From Magnetococcus sp. PR-3 (GTDB lineage: Bacteria > Pseudomonadota > Magnetococcia > Magnetococcales > Magnetococcaceae), in assembly GCF_036689865.1 (NCBI RefSeq), contig NZ_JBAHUQ010000029.1:28315-92314 (forward strand): a stretch of 64,000 nucleotides of DNA. Reading direction: 5' to 3'. Shown here one piece after another: positions 27,601-29,907 of this stretch. The translations under genes were made by a program, and so were the position numbers. Every line of letters begins with the position of its first letter. Positions within the stretch are counted from its first letter, which is position 1. The notes beneath the pieces were generated by a model. That model ran no database searches, had not been told where the DNA came from, and worked only from the letters and a program-made list of their open reading frames with translations.

Positions 27601-29875
27601 TGGTAACCAAGTTGTGAATGACAGTTTTGACGTAACCACAGCAGACGGTACCGTAACTCAGGTGGTTGTTAACTTAAGCGGTGCAGATGATGCCCCTCAA
27701 ATCAGTGGTTCTGCATCAGCCAGTGTGAATGAGGATGGCACTTTAGAGGCTACTGGTAGCTTAAGTGTTAGTGATCTGGATGATGCTCAGGCTCAGTTCA
27801 ATGCTGGTCAACAACAAGGTTTACTGGGCTCCTTCAGTATTACCAGTGGGGGGGACTGGGGATATCAGCTGAATAACAGCTCCGGCTCTGTTCAGGGGTT
27901 GAAAGCCAGCCAGCAGGTTACTGAGAGCTTTACGGTCACAACAGCCGATGGCACCACAACCGCAGTGGTGATTACCGTCTCCGGTAGTGATGATGCGGCT
28001 GTTTTGGGTGGGGCTATAACCGGTACGGTCACGGAAGATGGTACAACAACCATTACGGATCAGATTTCAGTTGTCGATTCCGATAGTGACCAAAGCACCT
28101 TCCAGGCGGTTAACTCCAACGGTCTGTACGGTAGCTTTAGTTTGGATAGCTCCGGTACATGGAGCTATGTGTTGGATAACACTCTGTTGGCTGTACAGCA
28201 GTTGCCAGCAGGCCAACACCTTATGGAGCTGTTCCCCTTCAGCAGTTTGGACGGTACTTTAGGTAAGGTAAGCATCACCATTATGGGTAGCCAGGATGAT
28301 GCCGTGATATCCGGTAATACCCAGGGTGTGGTGCATGAGTTTGATGATAACCGTGACAGTATTGTTCATGGTAAGTTGAATGTTGTAGATGTGGATGAGC
28401 ATGAAAATAAAGTTCAGGCCGGTAGCTTGGTTGGCACGTATGGTACGCTCACACTGACCGCGGATGGCAGTTGGGTTTATGAGCTTGATAATGATGGGAC
28501 AGCTCTGGGCGAACTGAATACCGGAGATCAAGCGGTTGATACCTTTGCCGTTTCTTCGGCAGATGGACAGGATCAAACATCCATTACCATTACGGTTCAT
28601 GGACTTGTAGAACCACCGACGGATTTGGAAATTGCAGCTGCAGCTTCTTCTGCATTGCCACCGCCAAATAATCCCAATGATGAGTCTGGGTCTGATCCAG
28701 CCAATACCTCTGGTGGACAAAACACGTCCCCTGTCCCTCAGCAACAGTTAGGGACACAGGGTGACTCTGGGCAAGGTAGCCAAGGGGGGAATGATGGCGG
28801 TTCCGCTACGAATCCTCTAGGTAATGGAAATGACACAGGGCAGAGCCCTGGTGGATTAATCAGTACCACGGGTGGAAATGCACCAACGACCACAACGCCG
28901 ACAACACCTCCAGCAGGCAGTGGTAGTCAGGGTAGTACACCTAGCCCAACGAGCTCCACAACAGCACCTTCTGGCCAGGGTGGAACCCAAGCACCAGCCG
29001 ATGGTGGAACCCAAGCACCAGCCGATGGCGGAACCCAAGCACCAGCCGATGGTGGAACCCAAGCACCAGCCGATGGTGGAACCCAAGCACCAGCCGATGG
29101 TGGAACCCAAGCACCAGCCGATGGTGGAACCCAAGCACCAGCCGATGGTGGAACCCAAGCACCAGCCGATGGTGGAGCAGCAGCCGATGGTGGAGCAGCA
29201 GCCGATGGTGGAGCACCAGCCGATGGTGGAGCACCAGCCGATGGTGGAGCACCAGCCGATGGTGGTACGCCAGCCGATGGTGGTACGCCAGCCGATGGTG
29301 GTACGCCAGCCGATGGTGGACAGCAAGGACAAGCTGCGGGTGAAGCACCTGCTGACCAGGGTGGCGAAAACCAGGCGGGTGACCAAGGTGGCCAGCCTGC
29401 TGAAGCGGAAGGTGGAGGAGAAGAGGCCCAGGGTGGTGACCAGCAGGATGCAGCGGGTCAAGCTGGGGAAGAGGGCGAGAACACAGAGGGTGATGGTGAG
29501 GACAATACCGAAGGAGAGGGTGGTGAAGCCCCTGTGGATGGTGAAGCCCCTGTGGATGGTGAGGCTCCTGCGGATGGTGAAGTTCCTGTGGATGGTGAAG
29601 CGCCTGCGGATGGTGAAGCCCCTGCAGATGGTGAAGCCCCTGCGGATGGTGAAGAGGGAGAGGCCGCTACAGATGATCAAGCTAATGCAGGGGATACCAG
29701 TATGGGTGAGGCCATTGCAGGAAGTGCAGCATTGGCGGCTTCCATGGGTGGAACAGGTATGGGACGAATTCAGTGGAACCAACCTACGCAAAATAGTAGC
29801 GAAAAACGTTCTGATAACGGTAAGATCGCCAAACGTGGTTTGTTCCAACGTATAACGCGCAGTTTTAATTCATAA
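2..29875 (+). CDS. Giant multidomain surface/secreted protein (pentapeptide, RTX-like, VCBS), 5' partial
   Basis: Open from the first in-frame codon (position 2) to TAA at 29873-29875, at least 9957 residues. The TTG at position 11 is not a real start: the codons before it (G-L-S) continue the pentapeptide pattern and match G-M-S-L-R at about 4697. Order: pentapeptide and beta-rich domains alternating (2-9600); beta-sandwich modules with calcium-type loops (9680-20650); RTX-like Gly/Asp repeats (about 20890-26320); seven VCBS repeats (26500-28610); Ala/Pro/Gly/Asp repeats (28640-29690); a short tail ending with basic residues (K-R-G-L-F-Q-R-I-T-R). Strongly acidic overall; by eye only two cysteines. 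Such architectures are known in giant bacterial adhesins and surface-layer-like proteins; calcium-dependent folding outside the cell is likely. The exact role (adhesion, cell coat, predation or defence) cannot be read from the sequence. It precedes a probable export operon. No frameshift seen. Confidence 0.93.
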   Translation, partial: GLSLRGFDFTGANLTGADFSGADLTGANFAGADLTDVLFSGTDGAGQTLKASLNGVNFTGATLGGIALSGLDLRGSDFSNVDLSGVDLSKSLLVDTLFDGVTVDASTDITGVLYDGGLEEALLSTVTGSAVELASGADLSSYDLSGFNLSGLTLDGIDFSNAILTGANLRDAGLAGATLTDADLSAVFAWGADFSGATGTDSATVTNMVVEDLSAITESFGADLKDFATDSDLSGLDLSGFDLSTIDFSGKDLSGANLAGVNLADAILTTASLSDSTDFTRADLSGLTKLEAGDALLPATVTGVFKGANLAGLDLTDLAFTGIDFSGANLSEVSLTGASLDMANLRGAVLAGVSDLAAVTSLEGALYDAATDFSGVDDGDLTTLKSSMLESLIGQGVGVAMDGPMFAFDGGLNIRGDEVVIDLNMRVNLAREVGVDFSLGTADLDEAAQAVLPDLDISGHAAANIYALADVDMGLVIGTAGDGGVFSLPTLDPYFYVNQLEAGASVELGNVQADLDVAGIADLSIVNGEMALSAKLTAEIEDPDAADGENRITTTEVTDAGGVSSLITVTPEAELAGMFTFDASTAGFSLSDYGLMQVHFQQDDLLTYEGSDWSIHSPDVWVDVQISEDLKAKILDLLGQVEDMVAELPLDLLDEEIPGLGQSLGQIVGGTDSAASDITEYLKLQEAAEAYFTTYTFTGSDFPSVRGFLDAINDALASLTSVDFSLDETLDWSGANLAGVDFSTMGLDLRGVNFSDAILKGANFTGLDLTGVDFSGADLSGAIFQTDGIGKAIIRLADFSEAILDDIDFSSLDLRWANLSNASLSGVDFSSAGLLDVEWGRPEWLRGEIPDLTGALSNIDISAIFGSQTGRGWNLWGEGLDLSSLNFDLSGFDLSGLRFEGVDLTGLKLVGANLRDAIFSATAILDNADLSNAFAYGVDWGGLDLPSLNVTLDDLVVEADFSEAWVGIKKLVAGVDFSGFDFSHLDLSDLDLSGIDFSGAIFSGVNFKGANFSGSTFDIDTDFSFSDWRGVDLSGFTDLIGQFRGVNFSGLDLDGITFDVGSLDFTGADFSGALNLGGLFSTLSDSVLRLFDGVSFEGVDLSTETANNGNFKWGSFKGVNFSGVDFTGIDLSDVDLTLSLFDGAILESTIFDGASLSGVDFSGVTGAISSAAGAFYDAATSLAGTFSDTITATMNEVAVEEIFATGAPGPAFAFSGGVDFSRDEIDLNMNLQVNVDKTFNEAFAFSSDDLLPEALAQVGSLDIAGEAYGRAIVALDFDLGTVIGLESTDVGGGISVPLPSSYDPYFKLNRFDVGAALGVQDITASMDLANIVGVTVDSASIGAKVAASVGVDDPDGDGRFYYSELQSLKAADADGWMSNLVSVTPGATFDAQFEVSVDVGGNSDLGDLLGSPIVALKSDQLFSVDDSGSVQFNAPEFYMDIVLLEDHKTKLLDILGELKSAGDGALNSDLLTTKIPGLNQSLSEIFGAQEGEDTILQKIFDLQTDAETYFNTTHLADSPVGDEPKATIRGLADALNTALTKAVAVPFNPATTEWAGKALAYTEFKGMSLRHFDFSGADLTGADFSGADLTGVDFSGADLTGAIFSTTTDGTTTRARMGGVNLQGAILDGLSLSGLDLREADLSHTDLSGVDLSNAMVVGARLANILTDDSTDISGLLYDAGGVDLLGGDAVGTALQLAAGADLTGYDLAGFNLAGLDLTGVNLTDADLSGANLRDVVLTTATLAGADFSQAFAWGVDFSDSTGGDSATVTDMLVEDASTIASSVGFGDTLKDFATKTDFEGYDFSGWDLSEIDFSEKDLTDALLRGVDLTGATLSTATLSKGSDFSGADLSSLQVLDDSYGVLPTAVSGIFANANLAGLDLSEMTFLGVDLSGANLSDVDVEDASFDQANLKGAVLSGVTNFATSDAFEGAVYDGLTKFTGTDADTIKGKMVQSVVENSQFKTGGPMITFAGGLDMSGDEVVVDLNMQLNLAQEMALDFSLGVADLPDEAAALVPDFSLSGTANTMAYAIADVDIGMVLGTKDVGGVFSLPDPSTADPFFFVNRLEAGAELELGNLYASVDVAGLAEIEVVDSYLDLSAKVNLEVDDPDDSDGENRILKSELDAVDDFADLVTITPVGKLDAEFVLNAKGDGFDLSDFGNPTLRLQSEQLFAYNDVDLRWETTSPDLYMDVQVTETLKDSILSLLNTIDSTGNGWLGFDLLNGDIPGLDKSINELLTIDSDLSDGETIDVFALEAAATTYFADFDFSTTFPTLRGMVNALKAALMEKLNLPFDGSTVDWAFAKLSGTDFSSVSDLRNFIFRGAQLDGATFDGLDLSGINFRDAILDGASFNGSSILRLADFSGASLLNIDWTGIDLTGVNFSGVNLQGADLSGLNLAGVNFRGANLRGVDLSDTNLRGVDFSGADLRGADLSKALAVDVTWSDIDFGSFTNSDGTTTETVLTGLVTDRALKSMFGSTLTADVKRLLTGQMAGYLTLDGYTWDGFDLSDLDLSNIDFDNLSLQGANLRGVSFANASFDTVDLTGAFAYEVDWSDITDGLNVAIDGSNHSTITATGLAYLLDGTSSGSSWLSADGAKFSVMSGIADWSGFNFHGWDLTGVDFGALGDIDFSGVDFGFTTLVDVAFGNATFDGDTRWTGSTWKGASFGASALLDGLFGQVNFSGFDFSGTSGLDFTDITKWDFDLNSLLDFSGAKFDGATSIEKLLAGLYLKHSDLSPSATQNLNFGWADFGSLDISGIFDGSSLSSWLTDLGFEHDDSGTHSFGDLFKMGSFKGVDLSDFELPDFSFDFSSVDLSFGSFFDDSDDSSSATFTFDGANLRGLDLSGIADVDVVSAASAFYDALTSFSVEDEGTLTFAANMDEAVLDDVFADLDGPEFALTPSFDTADSEVTLGFNVAINIDRSALYDFDFGLSDLAGEAASSIANLQVTGSALGRFVFALDLDAGVAVTTRSEDTGFAGPLPVPSDAELFFRLNRFDTGAALDVMGLNVEASLLGDLATAEIADGSSFSAKVAASIAMEDPDNEDGKGRITVADLEGETVTDYITFTPAVAFEGSLLFDASAGGFNVSAWGNPTLTITSEIVEGDLAVSYLFDVSIDNATVKSKLEDIFQTAADVGASIDDLGILNTNLPFVDTTLSDLLASDDGRTLGDYFSFQHTSSDGTESDVLTDYYASSGTHTYSGLIQWLRDYLGATGEYSDLTPLFPDTYGSTTVGPFQVSGGLDFNNTEQQLVEVDATGGTFTLTFDGSETSALDYNADISVVEAAIQSILGAGEEVAVTGSAGYYMVSFMGSLRGTDVSMMTSTTTSLTGGASTASIAAQKELRLDLAMNLDKLFELPFVMDDSLDSLGLGFDASGNMQLDADLGIDLSFGLSFDDLSSISLGDDDVFVQVHEMDASVEASMTGFNAGVSVGVLEGKIDDGSIVFAANASMDLNPDEDTSHNARRVTLADINAASSVKDLIDASATVYANADLPIQVNLFGADTSALTGGQPRITVDWGSVGAPISIENITTTTPTITKSNFTDLASFSSMTPAQIVNMMKKVGDFLSQFRDSELFEIGVPFTDVELGDVFDFTYGFVQTLDENLSGILAMDITAGQSISPVLTDDVAFDLVLRRAGEMQPEIFTIYILASETTSFTSIDELAELINQKVAEVGGGALLVQSDLPSWVSQSDEVTESLDAEVGASATVDETTIGGEAYATQQVLNLGIATGTLTFKLDGKTDQAITIAASDTDDEIKDNIKGALTDLIFDNLLFTDDIASAKANFEVAGSRDEGFRISYAGGLAGKDYSGVNITFSANAPEGIISAIQDGASGVGEEQILSIAGAKSGRFSLTYGTQTTDPIRFLLNDITNSPKQIQQALEKLSSIGAGNVQVSFLNSYVNETTGKTITTPGTAPKYKIEFIGDLAGTNVSELKVNTGAIKWGTTVPSGRIQGFEVDTVAGTGVNDTPEKQSVEVYVEAGQSASFDLDIVWNGQTYSTASIDHDATATEMREAIEAASNGSGTLGAVTDSGETADIKVTTGGDGFWNITFDGALAGVDIDLMSGTWTGVDAPDVSLNTSTVGGYTSEVLEVVFGSGSGQFKLQLGSNGTVSETLSATATPEEIQQILEDMTGIGDGNVEVSGYEGNWTISFTGDLAGQNIDTLNFLPIQSVAFDASTQDSFKVKFAGSETAFADLSSVDISGKSDSEIRLLLQEAIEGLDDGLDWTNVGVLAADTDEGEAQKWEIVFVGDLAGKTMEALSFEFTKGSTTNSVEAEAVVSSLIQIVATEKTTSSGVTSGILQIKPTDVDDFVGMAMTPGAGVAVDVLTYGSPAGDTAMQRLFVVDAGIHSGETSQYKLQFEDNDGNSHETAAIDWDATASEVESALNSALSGVGTVTVADTDTEEVNISPSTIAFDITFGGDLGNLSINTLSATFEDLRSKPGAMADAYTLRHGAAATDIADAVNEVQRVWFDDVVGGGFGISVYYGGTYYNPEQAWTWGDSIEEMESELESSLAEAFGGLSADEVSELLTFTEVPDGGGSIDIEFGGVLAGTDMETVLVTDTWLTGETHSTSYADPSVLGFAAGGQDAYAITGPKFNTMDKFAEVFADAINDLLPDGESYDLAARFDATNMDFLFDIKIEPELPEMEEDIDLGFESDIISLDADGKFVITPGITFETTIGIDFDRPDDFNLNSAGVARAAVNGGDFTDSADGPPAMFLEDPSQPFDDFTDPDATPADNETNLTVDGNFTITFNDQESYDVTVSAAAQVDNNSYTDLMDDIQDALNGVSVKANGLLASGGFSNLGEAVKINWDTTAEQQSFQFESRTSLSTMGVTISSSDPMATELLMVTGSADSYAERGFPETGKVYSDFSDTSSSVAGIAFDLIVDGDSDNPFTIAVDAGDISGNSSIDDLISDIQAAMDAETSHDWLTKKGLGSLGDVVKIVQDNDYLTFEVSGGMASNLELRAQDSDPIINQLGFLNGSLAKTTGVSLFLQDAFLGGNMVVGIQDFEATGTIGEMLEASMGEMEAVFDAGVSAQLKNGSGSEPGSRVYISDLLQAAKDQSGQLGLLGDITVDSAGGSTVGHAGPLDTLGSGVMERDLGIRMTVTEASPASGAEAVEHEIDVTLRTSDTIGNSSVADLASDLNSAITTALSEAGITDFSSHTFISTGNPYADDGSVDSSTTALKFHAPSSYLLDITGRALISDFITSLEFTDSTYTEGTAPVARLLIDDISAQAGDLNLFPADAAPTIEITVPVLDVFKGEINLKDAIDVQIIGLDALSGFKNLSWSSIIDGIKMVTEMLAQMESFEFLDQDIPIIDKSVVDMLDIASQFAHAIEEIEANPAAGIDSLQDALADGFGISEDEVKLDFDPVGNAISINLPYTFQLADQDFPINISFDDLRALVGSGPIDDIIGTVQSLVDVGAAAQVRVKSDAQINLSMGIDLDSGEMFLYDYDDGGTTDDFTDDAGLYTRLTAEVEGTELEFAANLGPVVLDISGGTANIDAQAGLFLYDDPAGAPGAGDGRHYLSSAVSVRQIAEGESQGLVWGSSDALTDSVSGDLHSISYDADDAFRLLLEVEGKTYTSTLFNRYMTADEMSAHLEDAFSFEGLSGATVSGADLEVDSDGIPTGWDFTMGGTLAGETVAVTAEKVTDIAPTDEVQWVKIPSGSGGTFTLSLEYDGSTYTTADMAWDADSSAVQSALNTAISATGGSVTVAAHDDSNSALGWDITFGGDLAGVALENMSADGDKLTHQGAIATQVDQLGSDDGTTPSNTKQWLNVVAGTSGSFTLSYVEGSTTYTSAAITYSEDADTLAASIQTALQNAYDSGASDTVTVTANTTRGGFNIEFAGGLAGKAVAQIAADTTNLTAGIFGTLFRDIDADFSGSASVILPTSLGLEGDVFDEIIDLGLVPGLTNPMDMGNVEIHVTDLKSMITALVDPDSSITTNMMTDDSGIDDSALVNYKLPDIAEVLDAFKLMNNPFLRLLRDPSIIVDGIDYVLKGMQTGLDAAASLPLPFIGDQLAQGAQFIGDFRGSVVQGIRDALDSALTEYGGMENALRYFLFDVFTDDTDGDGVIDPASMVEWAAGTDSLDNPFLNYLSDYDGDGIVTVDDIVVEYLAAAEGGYAAGTRVGYTEATRKEDGDDSPGDVIATGGASDPFDVAKSLQIRMHLGQSILSQDVDIGFDIGFPGLSLDLDGGIQLDLGWDMYFGFGVNLDDGLYIVSDAIDVAGLGIKDSDTLVENPWSPDEQFTTEEIKLTFDAFLVNELDSVASVSAGSDGGSGSDETQTISITEATKGSFSLKFNDGDRNYKTIAINYSEDTGTQASNIEKALNKAYSRDLDGTDISVTDNGDNTYSVAFGGGLSGTNISLMEMDTDDLKNLDPDNPAEMNAQLFFLRGTMKDDVTGSIVGKDGEDLDLGGAEGSRTRFTGTLGIDIDDPNGDGRLTFKEITQNKFSDLFVTVVDAEAQANLQLELTIDAEFSFPSLLTEFHMAWSYNGPDSSDGYEAYFTESPSIWITDLRLDMGSFFSDFLGPIVSQIQEVTGPMQPIIDTLKEDLGIGKIVGTDFSLLTLAEWTAKNYGGTAKLKFIIAMVKLVDLINSIPTDANLIIPIGDVFSFAGDAKSSDSKKGASLEGDVGDIDSAIDNGTSSSGGDASSSQTKSKSFMDKLNDPNSAFKIPLLSDFSNVINLLTGKTADLITFTPPGLEIGTEFKKEFPIYSAPTVNMGFRAAFNVKINLTLGFDTYGLNSYFSSGNFLDIFDGFYVSDNWTKDGRDLPEIELEATIGVRVSFSAVIVRAGVEGGIKFKGDLDLWEDPEEADGKLRVSEIIAALECNPLNIFSIHIKVSFYIKAYVDINSIIAGWKEVWSKTFVDITLYEKQWDPVPCVPILASVNDGVLDLHVGSDGTPVTVDGHTAGEKYAKDRRHIDTEDGDEFYTLVQTGADTIEITAVLPKGNTYKKTYRGVTSIRAYTGTGDDTIDASAVDDIDMLVIAGEGNDTIIGGGGNDILISGTDTSTLEGGKGDDLIIARAGETTMRGGLGADTYRFLEDWDTAYIEDDDGSAVPDSNTVDFSEIALDLVVDDANRQGFDENNNIVIWDDPSELGLFLGGSGNDFMDMSGDEERLTVTLTSLNAGTVLNGTSGATPEGERFFEFTDFENLVGGLHSDAFIIDPGAAVSGKIYGANTDSVGENKGDERSGARNIIDFSQWTDGVTVDQEGTSSFGGETAMEIREFHNMIGGAGGDTFIGNYMQNILIGNAGDDTLEGRDADDLIVGFNFNSDGGSDIKSWNTLPTREWTWYDREVKNFSDTSPGTQTLKGDEGNDILMGENGHDFFYTGNGDDTVIGDRATLDFDSDGDLSEINNSTRADGGNDTITALDGDHLIFGGEGNDNITSGSGDSTIVGDVGKLTFDTSSRRPLEVDTGFDIGGTDIISVTTGNNVIIGGVEGDTITATDNQDSRNVVLGDTGTISYASSEVLSSLIADPQTDATDSADTISLANGDNIVAGGLGQDVITISAGLSTGVNYRYILGDHGSMTFDSAGKLTELKTTDTDAANGDNDTITIAGDSDSHDIGMNIIASGMGADAITVSGTTTSVDVIVSDNGTIVRNDGDTDTAYALRSVTSTVLDLGGNDTIRTANGDKSIVGGYGQDTITVETTSNSNRHIGGDNVTITYDTQGGITQMETTDTVDTTGDADTITIGLDGDSSDLGINVVIAGMANDTVTVLGTTTSSDVLLGDSGIITWNPYDTAQAQALRTVNSTLYTQLYGGSDTIRTANGDKVIVGGLYSDTITVETTSDSIRQISGDNVSLTYDTYGELYLLQTLNEKDDHGSNDTITVGVEDDTSTLGENIITGGMFDDTIKIWNTTTSEDMIFGDNAYIFRAQNEDSATDQNWMLKAKTLVNDKGGDDTIITGSGGKVMVGGFGQDEMSAIHGDHLVIGDNGQLDYDKDSENGILRKMQSLDNVIGGNDLITLYEGFKVVMGGYGDDTITVYTEEVAAANGVKDLTGVRTVDGVSDLEAKGRTGRYITGDNMEVNFDLHGGLYKIESNDAVAAMGGDDAITIGNRATTNDLGYQVIIGGMAADTIMIEDTSTSEDVIFGDNVFYERSTSSYYHLDINSLLTNQGGGDTIETGQGEKIIVGGMGADVADVVTVNLDDETLFAGDSVDITYSRAKDGNLTSITSSGLYFGGDDQLTVGDGDVTFIGGKDDDKLTVASTSATEAEITAGTADDPPNERFAFGDNVYLAYTLDSDSQEVLITINSEDTTATTGGDDTMLIGPTGSLAGVMGEVIAVGGMGSDTINVSGLLADTVAAGDNINITRATEGYLKTMRSLLPVAGGVDTIELAAGDHVVIGGMSGDTILTGSGNTIAMGDSGSLVFDSDTAPEYWASVSDYDDPALTEAEEEAKKRVNRWGILQTLTSIGTTNGGHDTMTIGQKGTTFDGHKVAVGGIGNDTITLYATRSYVETDDSGNAVENSDGSNTIVVSERAVAGDNATMSFGTDGLITDFATADSNISTAGNDTIKVDVSNDPVKDPDYVDDDIGTLDMYLTTEFNVLAGGLGNDSVSVVGSTGMREVISGDNLLYQRGTASQNYNHLYAEVKSSSTGGKDTIKTGNGEKLVFGGVGDDTITVLTTDVDSSIVFGDAGKAAYDTNGTGAVSLLASIPETNDGADTVTIKNGDVYLFGGVGNDSLTVNASDAATRLVMGDSGQVNMTLYTYTDDDGLSQTIGVPNFIQVNDESSALESNMIDTLSLPTKGDNLIIGGLGTDLLSGAQLGVDSIIPGTGSIQVSPTDSTDPAGAWSKVVSVVVLGEYNEMGMTDTDYVLSEDGVDTRPETTATGSGEVTEDGTQSVSGYLGLEALNGGKAIFTEASTTQQFGTLSVKSDGSWTYTLDNSGTAVQSLMAGHDRPETFQVTTTDGQSTTVTIRVKGADDVSTLSGTSTGSVTEDDTSAVSGTLTVVDPDVIDATITAASSTGTYGAFTIAADGAWSYQLDNTKTGVQSLTNGQQVTDTFTVNTSDGGSQAVAVTVTGNQDGAAVSSGTGQLSEDGVTSVSGTLTVTDVDSGEASYNASTQSGTYGQFVLDSTGAWSYQLTNSSSAVQGLLQGHQASETFNVTTIDATSTSVVVTIDGAGDAPQYSGDQGGQVAEDGTASITGQLTINDADSGQSLFVAVSKVSNYGSFSMDSAGAWSYQLNNSATSVQGLIGNQVVNDSFDVTTADGTVTQVVVNLSGADDAPQISGSASASVNEDGTLEATGSLSVSDLDDAQAQFNAGQQQGLLGSFSITSGGDWGYQLNNSSGSVQGLKASQQVTESFTVTTADGTTTAVVITVSGSDDAAVLGGAITGTVTEDGTTTITDQISVVDSDSDQSTFQAVNSNGLYGSFSLDSSGTWSYVLDNTLLAVQQLPAGQHLMELFPFSSLDGTLGKVSITIMGSQDDAVISGNTQGVVHEFDDNRDSIVHGKLNVVDVDEHENKVQAGSLVGTYGTLTLTADGSWVYELDNDGTALGELNTGDQAVDTFAVSSADGQDQTSITITVHGLVEPPTDLEIAAAASSALPPPNNPNDESGSDPANTSGGQNTSPVPQQQLGTQGDSGQGSQGGNDGGSATNPLGNGNDTGQSPGGLISTTGGNAPTTTTPTTPPAGSGSQGSTPSPTSSTTAPSGQGGTQAPADGGTQAPADGGTQAPADGGTQAPADGGTQAPADGGTQAPADGGTQAPADGGTQAPADGGAAADGGAAADGGAPADGGAPADGGAPADGGTPADGGTPADGGTPADGGQQGQAAGEAPADQGGENQAGDQGGQPAEAEGGGEEAQGGDQQDAAGQAGEEGENTEGDGEDNTEGEGGEAPVDGEAPVDGEAPADGEVPVDGEAPADGEAPADGEAPADGEEGEAATDDQANAGDTSMGEAIAGSAALAASMGGTGMGRIQWNQPTQNSSEKRSDNGKIAKRGLFQRITRSFNS
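9680..19130 (+). repeat. About twelve copies of a ~100-residue beta-sandwich module
   Basis: Diverged copies share the pattern G-x-F-x-L-x-(F/Y)-x-G ... A-I-x-Y-x-A/D ... a helix of type I-Q-x-A-L ... V-x-V-x ... W/F-x-I-x-F-x-G-x-L-A-G-x-(D/N/V). Approximate positions: 9730-9990, 11150-11440, 11495-11800, 11900-12190, 12245-12490, 12500-12780, 13000-13300, 13385-13680, 16660-16945, 16960-17230, 17305-17590 and 18840-19120. Between them lie more beta-rich domains and, at about 14200-14940, two copies of another module reminiscent of the IN motif of flagellar hook-associated proteins. I know this module type from other giant bacterial and phage-associated proteins but cannot attach a family name. 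Copy boundaries are by eye. Confidence 0.7.
18188..18340 (+). other. Dockerin/EF-hand-like pair of calcium loops within the giant protein
   Basis: Two canonical calcium loops occur 32 residues apart: D-T-D-G-D-G-V-I-D starting at 18191 and D-Y-D-G-D-G-I-V-T-V-D-D starting at 18287. Spacing and pattern (D-x-D-x-D-G with an acidic residue at position 12 in the second) resemble an EF-hand pair or a dockerin domain. No cohesin was recognised in the window, so calcium-stabilised folding is a safer reading than cohesin binding. Looser single loops of the same kind occur near 1627, 4058, 6319, 9113, 16523, 19298 and 20426. Confidence 0.7.
20890..26320 (+). repeat. RTX-like calcium-binding repeat region with long ~138-residue superperiod
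   Basis: Classical nonapeptides (G-G-x-G-x-D-x-I/L) are dense near 20950-21125, 21755-21800 and 21940-22170. Downstream the pattern becomes a longer unit: D-T-I-x-T-A-N-G-D-K, V-G-G-x-G-x-D-T-I-T-V, G-D-N-x-x-I-x-Y-D, D-T-I-T-I-G. Equivalent codons at 22463, 22880, 23294 and 23708 are spaced 417, 414 and 414 nt; the period is looser after that. RTX repeats fold into calcium-filled beta-rolls after secretion. About ten diverged superunits fit in the region. Confidence 0.85.
26500..28610 (+). repeat. Seven tandem VCBS repeats
   Basis: Seven ~100-residue units follow one another, each with V-x-E-D-G-T/D near the start, G-x-L-x-V-x-D-x-D, then Y-G-x-F-x-(I/L)-x-x-x-G-x-W-x-Y-x-L-(D/N)-N, V-Q-x-L, and ending V-x-(V/I)-x-G-x-(D)-D. 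This matches the VCBS domain family (Vibrio, Colwellia, Bradyrhizobium, Shewanella), an immunoglobulin-like fold common in very large secreted adhesins. The last unit (from about 28300) is the most diverged: E-F-D-D-N-R-D replaces the usual E-D-G-T. Confidence 0.9.
28982..29317 (+). repeat. Tandem 24-nt (x8) then 18-nt (x8) repeats encoding low-complexity linker
   Basis: Eight copies of a 24-nt unit (28982-29173) encode G-G-T-Q-A-P-A-D; they are almost identical at DNA level. They run directly into eight 18-nt units (29174-29317) encoding G-G-A-A-A-D (2), G-G-A-P-A-D (3) and G-G-T-P-A-D (3). Unit lengths are multiples of three, so gain or loss of copies keeps the frame. The long open frames on both strands here are artefacts of the repeat. 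The product is a flexible, acidic linker near the C-terminus. Confidence 0.95.
29525..29650 (+). repeat. Seven 18-nt repeats encoding E-A-P-x-D-G
   Basis: Seven consecutive 18-nt units encode E-A-P-V/A-D-G (one E-V-P-V-D-G). They end the acidic low-complexity stretch. The remaining 74 residues (29651-29872) are Gly/Ala/Ser-rich and switch to a basic C-terminal tail. Confidence 0.93.
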
Positions 29876-29907
29876 TCAATCTTTCAACGCTCTGGAGTAT
29901 AGAGAAG

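Noticed and set aside
28982..29317. CRISPR array
   Set aside because: Direct repeats are contiguous without spacers and are translated in frame; no cas genes in the window.
28856..29855. Long open frames on both strands across the Ala/Pro/Gly repeats
   Set aside because: Short repeat units that are multiples of three keep all frames open; the peptides are monotonous (for example H-H-R-L-V-L) with no domain.
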